DNA of 45,034 nucleotides from Streptomyces sp. NBRC 110035 (GTDB lineage Bacteria; Actinomycetota; Actinomycetes; Streptomycetales; Streptomycetaceae). The first letter of the stretch is position 1, and each line of letters opens with the position of its first letter. The position numbers and the translations under genes were made by a program. The stretch lies in assembly GCF_000829695.1 (NCBI RefSeq), contig NZ_BBNN01000042.1, forward strand, positions 1-45,034. The letters are read 5' to 3'. Below the pieces are notes generated by a model. It did no database searches. It worked only from the letters and a program-made list of their open reading frames with translations, and was not told the DNA's origin. Shown piece by piece: positions 40,185-45,034 of the stretch.

Positions 40185-41378
40185 TCAGGCCAGGTCGCGC
40201 TTGGCGGCGATCTTCGACGACAGGCTGTAGATGTCGATGAAGCCCTTGGCCGCCGCCTGGTCGAACGTGTCGCCGGTGTCGTAGGTGGCGAGGTTGAAGT
40301 CGTACAGGGACGACTCGGAGCGCCGGCCGGTGACGACGGCCCGGCCGCCGTGCAGCGTCATCCGGACGTCGCCGCTGACGTGCTGGTTGGCTTCGGTGAT
40401 GAAGCCGTCCAGGGCGCGCTTGAGCGGGGAGAACCACTGGCCGTCGTAGACCAGTTCGCCCCAGCGCTGCTCGACCTGCCGCTTGTAGCGGGCGAGTTCG
40501 CGCTCGACGGTGACGTTCTCCAGCTCCTGGTGGGCCGTGATCAGCGCGATGGCGCCGGGAGCCTCGTACACCTCGCGGGACTTGATGCCGACGAGGCGGT
40601 CCTCGACCATGTCGATCCGGCCGACGCCCTGGGCACCCGCGCGCTCGTTGAGCTGCTGGATGGCCTGGAGGACGGTGACGGGCCTGCCGTCGACGGCGAC
40701 CGGCACACCCTCCTTGAAGGTGACGACGACCTCGTCGGCCTCGCGCGCCACGGCGGGGTTCTGCGTGTACTCGTAGACGTCCTCGATCGGCGCGTTCCAG
40801 ATGTCCTCGAGGAAGCCGGTCTCGACGGCGCGGCCGAACACGTTCTGGTCGATGGAGTACGGCGACTTCTTCGTGGTCGCGATCGGCAGGCCCTTGGCCT
40901 CGCAGAAGGCGATGGCCTTGTCGCGGGTCATGGCGTAGTCACGGACCGGGGCGATGCACTTCAGGTCGGGGGCGAGGGCGACGATGCCGGCCTCGAAGCG
41001 GACCTGGTCGTTGCCCTTGCCGGTGCAGCCGTGGGCGACCGTGCCGGCGCCGTGCTTGTGCGCGGCGGCGACGAGGTGCTTGACGATCGTCGGCCGGGAC
41101 AGCGCGGAGACCAGCGGGTAGCGGTCCATGTAGAGGGCGTTGGCCCTGATCGCCGGGAGGCAGTACTCGTCGGCGAATTCGTCCTTGGCGTCCGCGACCT
41201 CGGCCTCGACGGCACCGCAGGCGAGCGCGCGCTTGCGGATGACGTCCAGGTCCTCGCCGCCCTGGCCGACGTCGACCGCGACGGCGATGACCTCGGCGCC
41301 CGTCTCCTCGGCGATCCAGCCGATGGCGACGGAGGTGTCCAGACCGCCCGAATAGGCGAGTACGACGCGCTCGGTCAC
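40185..41378 (-). CDS. argG: Argininosuccinate synthase
   Basis: A 397-residue ArgG. ATP-pyrophosphatase signature AYSGGLDTSVAIGW, then GCTGKGNDQVRFE, and the family end region. It condenses citrulline and aspartate with ATP to argininosuccinate. GTG start at 41378 with AAGGAG. The promoter and TGCAT-rich ArgR boxes lie just upstream. As I recall, S. coelicolor keeps argG away from argH, whereas here the two adjoin as in some other Streptomyces. Confidence 0.97.
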   Translation of the reverse strand: MTERVVLAYSGGLDTSVAIGWIAEETGAEVIAVAVDVGQGGEDLDVIRKRALACGAVEAEVADAKDEFADEYCLPAIRANALYMDRYPLVSALSRPTIVKHLVAAAHKHGAGTVAHGCTGKGNDQVRFEAGIVALAPDLKCIAPVRDYAMTRDKAIAFCEAKGLPIATTKKSPYSIDQNVFGRAVETGFLEDIWNAPIEDVYEYTQNPAVAREADEVVVTFKEGVPVAVDGRPVTVLQAIQQLNERAGAQGVGRIDMVEDRLVGIKSREVYEAPGAIALITAHQELENVTVERELARYKRQVEQRWGELVYDGQWFSPLKRALDGFITEANQHVSGDVRMTLHGGRAVVTGRRSESSLYDFNLATYDTGDTFDQAAAKGFIDIYSLSSKIAAKRDLA

Positions 41379-41394
41379 GGGATTCTCCTTACAG

Positions 41395-41443
41395 TGCATT
41401 CGCTGACATGCATGAGTATGCAGAAGGATGCATGATTCGTCAA
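41395..41443 (-). promoter_or_regulatory. argG promoter overlapped by ArgR (ARG) boxes
   Basis: On the minus strand TTGACG (41438–41443) and CATACT (41415–41420) are separated by 17 bp, a good vegetative promoter. The same stretch carries repeated TGCAT/ATGCA half-sites at 41395–41399, 41408–41413, 41419–41423 and 41429–41433, matching Streptomyces ARG boxes. ArgR with arginine should therefore block RNA polymerase. Confidence 0.78.
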
Positions 41444-41652
41444 TCCGGCTCCGTCCGGAGGGACCGAATCCGATCCGAGGGGTCGATACCGGACGGAGTC
41501 CGGGGTTGATCCGGCGGACGGTTGAACGCGGGTAATCGCTTTCCCGTATCTCACGCCGGACGCAGGCGCCGCGTCGGCACAGCCGAGCCCTCCCCACGGG
41601 CTCTCCCCCCACGCAACCCCGAACCCGACCCCGACCCGAGTGAGGCATCCGC

Positions 41653-42540
41653 ATGTCCAGGGCCCTTCCGAAGTACAACAAGCGTCGCGTCGGTCTCATC
41701 GGCGGCGCCGCCGCGGTGGCGCTGTCCGGTGCGGTGATCGCCGGATCCGCCCTCGCCGGCGAGTCGTCCGACGACAACGAGGCGAGCGCCCGGACGCTCG
41801 CGGGAGCGGGCACGATCAGCTGCCCCGACGTCGCCCCGGAGCTTCCCGCGATCCCCGCCTCCGCCCAGGCCGAGGTCGACCGCAACCTCGGCCAGCTCGA
41901 CACCCAGATCAACGAAGCCAACCAGCGCCTCGTCGACACCGTCGGCCAGGGCGGACCGAACTTCGTCCAGAACGCCATCCTCGGCCCCCTCGAGGACAAG
42001 CGCGTCGCCGCCATCAACCGCATCGCCACCGCCATCGGCCGCACCGCCGACCGCCCCGCCGGACTCGACTCCCTGGCCGCCTGCACGCTCGACGCCCAGG
42101 GCGCGGCGGACGCGGGCGGGGAGGCAGGCGGCGACGGCGTCGGGGAGGAGGTCACCGCCCCGCCCGCCGACGACGCCGGCCAGGGAGCGGACCAGGGCGG
42201 CGGGGGCCAGGAGGGCGGCGGCGCGGGCGATGCCGGCAACGCCGCTGCGGGCACGATCAGCTGCCCCGACGTCGCCCCGGAGCTTCCCGCGATCCCCGCC
42301 TCCGCCCAGGCCGAGGTCGACCGCAACCTCGGCCAGCTCGACACCCAGATCAACGAAGCCAACCAGCGCCTCGTCGACACCGTCGGCCAGGGCGGACCGA
42401 ACTTCGTCCAGAACGCCATCCTCGGCCCCCTCGAGGACAAGCGCGTCGCCGCCATCAACCGCATCGCCACCGCCATCGGCCGCACCGCCGACCGCCCCGC
42501 CGGACTCGACTCCCTGGCCGCCTGCACGCTCACCAAGTGA
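41653..42540 (+). CDS. Secreted protein with two identical 95-residue repeats
   Basis: A 295-residue exported protein of unknown function. A signal peptide (KRRVGLIGGAAAVALSGAVI, cleavage near ALA) is followed by two copies of a mostly helical domain that begins GTISCPDVAPELPAIPASAQ and ends LDSLAACTL, joined by a Gly/Ala/Asp-rich flexible linker of about 50 residues. Each copy has one cysteine near either end, suggesting an intradomain disulfide. Helices contain VDRNLGQLDTQINEANQRL and DKRVAAINRIATAIG. The two copies are identical in DNA as well. The ATG has GAGG nine bases upstream. The preceding 41444–41652 has no other gene; a terminator follows. Confidence 0.85.
   Translation: MSRALPKYNKRRVGLIGGAAAVALSGAVIAGSALAGESSDDNEASARTLAGAGTISCPDVAPELPAIPASAQAEVDRNLGQLDTQINEANQRLVDTVGQGGPNFVQNAILGPLEDKRVAAINRIATAIGRTADRPAGLDSLAACTLDAQGAADAGGEAGGDGVGEEVTAPPADDAGQGADQGGGGQEGGGAGDAGNAAAGTISCPDVAPELPAIPASAQAEVDRNLGQLDTQINEANQRLVDTVGQGGPNFVQNAILGPLEDKRVAAINRIATAIGRTADRPAGLDSLAACTLTK
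41806..42090 (+). repeat. 285-bp perfect in-frame direct repeat, copy 1
   Basis: Compared line by line, bases 41806–42090 equal 42247–42531 with no difference. The period is 441 bp (147 codons), so reading frame is kept. Confidence 0.95.
42247..42531 (+). repeat. 285-bp perfect in-frame direct repeat, copy 2
   Basis: Second identical copy, offset 441 bp from copy 1, ending three codons before the stop of the secreted protein. Confidence 0.95.
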
Positions 42541-42551
42541 CGTGACAGGCG

Positions 42552-42590
42552 CCGTGGCCGCCCCGCACACGCCGGCCGGGGCGGCCACGG
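42552..42590 (+). terminator. Terminator after repeat-protein gene
   Basis: CCGTGGCCGCCCC (42552–42564) and its perfect complement (42578–42590) around a 13-base loop, 12 bp past the stop. Confidence 0.78.
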
Positions 42591-42640
42591 GAGGGTCTCC
42601 GGCACCACCCGGACTCCCCCTCCGCCCCTTTCCTTTTCCT

Positions 42641-42669
42641 TAGACAGGCGAACGAACCGGGTCCATACT
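42641..42669 (+). promoter_or_regulatory. Promoter of the PNPOx-like gene
   Basis: TAGACA (42641–42646) and CATACT (42664–42669) with a 17-bp spacer, the -10 ending eight bases before the ATG. This implies an almost leaderless transcript. Confidence 0.65.
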
Positions 42670-42677
42670 CGGTGGAC

Positions 42678-43298
42678 ATGGGAAAGACCTATGAGCGCAT
42701 AGACGGCCGCCTGCGCACGTTCATCGAGGCGCAGCCGGTCTTCTTCACCGCGACCGCACCCCTGTCCGCCGACGGCACGGTCAACCTCTCGCCCAAGGGC
42801 CTCACGGGGTCCTTCGTGGTTCTCGACGAACTCACCGTGGCCTACCTCGACTTCGCCGGGTCCAACGCCGAGACCATCGCCCATCTGCGGGAGAACGGCC
42901 GCATCACCCTGATGTGGTGCGCCTTCCAGGGGCCGCCCACCATCGTGCGCGTGCACGGCCGCGGCGAGCCCGTCTTCCGGGACGACCCGCGCTTTTCGCA
43001 CCTGCTCGCCCGCTTCCCCGCCATCGACCCGACGGTCCACGGCCTGCGCGCGATCGTCGTCGTGACCGCCGACCTCGTCCGCGACACCTGCGGCTACGCC
43101 GTCCCCCACATGACGTACGAGGCGGACCGCGACCTGCACGGGAAGCGGTTCGCGCGCGAGGACGACACCTCACTGGACGCGTACTTCGCCAAGAAGGACC
43201 ACGTCGCGACGAGCCTCGACGGCCTTCCCGGGCTGCCCCTGCCGCTGCCCCCGGCCCCGCGCCCCTCCACGCCCACGCCCACGCCCCGGGACGGGTGA
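42678..43298 (+). CDS. Pyridoxamine 5'-phosphate oxidase-like flavin protein
   Basis: A 206-residue protein with a split-barrel flavin-binding fold: FFTATAPLSADGTVNLSPKG, VAYLDFAGSNAETIAHLREN, GRITLMWCAFQGPPTIVRVH and RGEPVFRDD, as in the PNPOx-related proteins that bind FMN or F420. A later segment (DTCGYAVPHMTYEADRDLHG) fits the subgroup with a C-terminal extension; the last 25 residues are a Pro-rich tail. The reaction is unknown and a real pyridoxamine oxidase role is unlikely. ATG 42678 is chosen over the GTG six bases upstream because of the promoter position. Confidence 0.85.
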   Translation: MGKTYERIDGRLRTFIEAQPVFFTATAPLSADGTVNLSPKGLTGSFVVLDELTVAYLDFAGSNAETIAHLRENGRITLMWCAFQGPPTIVRVHGRGEPVFRDDPRFSHLLARFPAIDPTVHGLRAIVVVTADLVRDTCGYAVPHMTYEADRDLHGKRFAREDDTSLDAYFAKKDHVATSLDGLPGLPLPLPPAPRPSTPTPTPRDG

Positions 43299-43436
43299 CG
43301 GCCTCACGCTCCCGTCCTGTCTGCGGACACCGCCCACGTCGCCGTCCCACTTCCGCCCCTGCCTCCGGACACCGCTGAACGCTCCCGCCCCACGGCACGT
43401 ATGTGTGAGCCAAGGGTCAAGTCCCACGGAGGAACC

Positions 43437-44819
43437 GTGACCACCACGCTCGCAGGCGGACGTGCCGCCCGCCGCCAGACGATGCGCCGCATCCGTCCGC
43501 GCCGCTCCCCCGCCGTGCCCCTGCTGCTCGCCGTGGGGGCGGGCGCGGTGGCCGTGCTGTGGTTGTGGTGGAACAACACACCGTCCATCTCGGACACCAC
43601 CGGCCGGATCATCGCCGCGGGCCGCATCACCGGTCTGCTGGGCGGCTATCTGATGGCCCTCGTGGTACTGCAGATGGCCCGGGTGCCCGCGCTGGAGCGC
43701 CGGGTGGGCTCGGACCGGGTCGCCCGCTGGCACGCGATGAGCGGGCGCTACACCGTCAGCCTGGTCGTCGCCCACGTCTTCCTCATCATGTGGGGCTACG
43801 CCCTCCAGGCGGGCAAGGGTCTCGGCGACATCGTCCAGCAGACGATCACCTCGGTCGGTCAGCTGCCGGACATGGGCAAGGCCGCCATCGGCACGGGTCT
43901 GCTGTTCCTGATCGCCTTCCTCTCGATCGGCCCGGTCCGCCGCCGGCTGCCGTACGACAGCTGGTACCACGTGCACCTGCTGACGTACGCGGCGATGTAC
44001 CTGACGTTCTGGCACCAGATCACCACAGGCAACGAGTTCGCCGTGGAGCCGTCCGCGAAGACCTTCTGGTACGGGCTCTACGGCGTCGTCACCGCGCTGG
44101 TCCTCTGGTACCGGGTGATCACCCCGGTCCGGCTGAACCTGCGGCACCGGATGCGGGTCGAGGCGGTCGTCGAAGAGACGCCAGGCATCGTGTCGGTGCT
44201 GATCAGCGGGCGCAGGCTGCATCGCATCGGCGCCGAGGCGGGGCAGTTCTTCCGCTGGCGGTTCCTGGCGCCGGGGATGCGGTTCAGCTCCCACCCGTAC
44301 TCGCTGTCGGCGGCGCCCCGCCCCGACATGCTGCGGATCACGGTGAAGGCGATCGGCGACCACACCACCCGGCTGCGCGAGCTGGAGCCCGGCACCCGGG
44401 TGTGGGCGGAGGGCCCCTACGGGGCGCTGACCGCCCAGCGCCGCAGCCGCGGCAAGGTGCTGCTGGTCGCCGGCGGCGTGGGCATCACGCCGATGCGGGC
44501 CCTGTTCGAGACGCTGCCCGGCGCCTCCGGCGACATCACCCTGCTCTACCGGGCCAACAGCACCCATGACCTGGCCCTGTGGAGCGAGCTCGCCAAGATC
44601 GCCGACGAGCGCGGCGCCCGTCTGATGTACGCGGTGAACAGCCCCGAGGGGGAACGCCCCGACATCTCCGCGGAGAGCCTGCGCCGCAAGATTCCCGACA
44701 TCGACGACCACGACGTCTTCATGTGCGGCCCGCCCGGGTTCGCCCAGTCGGTCCACGACGCACTGCGCGGCGCCGGGGTCCCCGCCCGCCGTATCCACCA
44801 CGAGTCGTTCGAGATGTGA
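43437..44819 (+). CDS. Ferric reductase-like transmembrane flavoprotein
   Basis: A 460-residue protein with six membrane helices in its first half, holding histidines suited to haem binding (WHAMSGRYTVSLVVAHVFLI, YDSWYHVHLLTYAAMYLTFW), followed by a ferredoxin-reductase-type module: FAD site RFSSHPYSLSAAP, NAD(P) site LLVAGGVGITPMRALFETL and FMCGPPGFAQSVHDALRGAG. It should pass electrons from NAD(P)H through FAD and haem across the membrane. The GTG at 43437 has a perfect GGAGG site. The next gene encodes an FMN-binding protein, so the likely acceptor is that extracytoplasmic flavin protein. Confidence 0.9.
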   Translation: MTTTLAGGRAARRQTMRRIRPRRSPAVPLLLAVGAGAVAVLWLWWNNTPSISDTTGRIIAAGRITGLLGGYLMALVVLQMARVPALERRVGSDRVARWHAMSGRYTVSLVVAHVFLIMWGYALQAGKGLGDIVQQTITSVGQLPDMGKAAIGTGLLFLIAFLSIGPVRRRLPYDSWYHVHLLTYAAMYLTFWHQITTGNEFAVEPSAKTFWYGLYGVVTALVLWYRVITPVRLNLRHRMRVEAVVEETPGIVSVLISGRRLHRIGAEAGQFFRWRFLAPGMRFSSHPYSLSAAPRPDMLRITVKAIGDHTTRLRELEPGTRVWAEGPYGALTAQRRSRGKVLLVAGGVGITPMRALFETLPGASGDITLLYRANSTHDLALWSELAKIADERGARLMYAVNSPEGERPDISAESLRRKIPDIDDHDVFMCGPPGFAQSVHDALRGAGVPARRIHHESFEM

Positions 44820-44858
44820 GCGACGGGTCATCCACACCCATCAGGAGCTTGAGGAACG

Positions 44859-45034
44859 ATGAGGAAGAGTCATCCCGTCCGGCGTGCCGTGCTGGCCACC
44901 GCCGCCACCGTCTCCGGGATCGTGCTGCTGCTGACGCTGAAGCCCGATTCCGACCAGGGCTCGGCGGACGCGGCCGGCGCCGTCCCGCCCGCGGCCGCGC
45001 AGTCCCCGCAGGGCGGCGCCCAGGCCATCGCGAA
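44859..45034 (+). CDS. Start of a probable FMN-binding exported protein (partial)
   Basis: The window ends 58 codons into this gene. It begins MRKSHPVRRAVLATAATVSG with an N-terminal membrane or signal segment (VLLLTLKP), then an Ala/Gln/Gly-rich linker. The ATG has GAGGAACG upstream and lies 39 bp after the flavoprotein stop. No domain is yet visible. The FMN-binding identity is inferred from its leader type and from the common actinobacterial pair of ferric reductase-like protein plus FMN_bind protein. Confidence 0.6.
   Translation, partial: MRKSHPVRRAVLATAATVSGIVLLLTLKPDSDQGSADAAGAVPPAAAQSPQGGAQAIA

Noticed and set aside
1..45034. CRISPR array, prophage structural genes or a secondary-metabolite cluster
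   Set aside because: No regularly spaced repeats with unique spacers, no phage structural motifs, and no PKS, NRPS, terpene or RiPP core genes were seen.

Overview
The window is very GC-rich Streptomyces chromosome. Protein families, leader-poor starts (GTG, TTG, leaderless) and gene order (ssgB, tRNA cluster, cobalamin genes, metNIQ, glpQ1, plsC, argH) resemble the ssgB–argH interval I recall from S. coelicolor. It is mostly conserved core with a short accessory patch at the left edge.

Left edge (1–1300): a truncated IS66 transposase (minus) abuts the C-terminal remnant of a serine recombinase (plus), whose reading frame ends inside a tRNA-Val(CAC) gene. This is the scar of an element that integrated at that tRNA. 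A second, identical tRNA-Val(CAC) lies at 8991. Between the two tRNAs (1300–8990), on the minus strand, is a carbohydrate-use operon: sugar-binding lipoprotein, two permeases, a YesL-type (DUF624) membrane protein and a secreted PcRGLX/YetA-type lyase, plus an SRPBCC protein. A LacI-type palindrome precedes the operon, but no LacI regulator is in the window.

9–20 kb: a PGPGW membrane protein, ssgB (sporulation septation), a CGNR zinc-finger regulator, small membrane proteins, a DsbA-like thioredoxin-fold protein, a tandem GNAT protein, the folate genes pabB–pabC, a tRNA cluster (Gly-GCC, Cys-GCA, three Val-GAC), a zf-TFIIB protein with a His-rich tail, an APH-fold kinase and a Ser/Thr protein kinase. 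20–28 kb: a SpoU-type RNA methyltransferase, then cobalamin/siroheme genes cobA, a giant BluB–CobT fusion and cobL. 28–32 kb: a GNAT protein and the methionine importer metN–metI–metQ, preceded by a short candidate leader ORF containing Cys-Met-Cys.

32–45 kb: a HAD phosphatase and a small membrane protein pair diverge from a mirror-image, probably leaderless promoter region. They are followed by a GNAT protein, an ECF-like sigma factor, glpQ1, plsC, an aldo/keto reductase, argH and argG (with TGCAT-type ArgR boxes), a secreted protein made of two nucleotide-identical 95-residue repeats, a PNPOx-like protein, a ferric-reductase-like flavoprotein and the start of an FMN-binding protein.

I did not find a clearly new multi-gene system. 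The best leads are the metN leader, the mirror promoter, the BluB–CobT fusion with its roughly 650-residue disordered arm, the perfect 285-bp duplication, and the tRNA-Val-bounded sugar locus.
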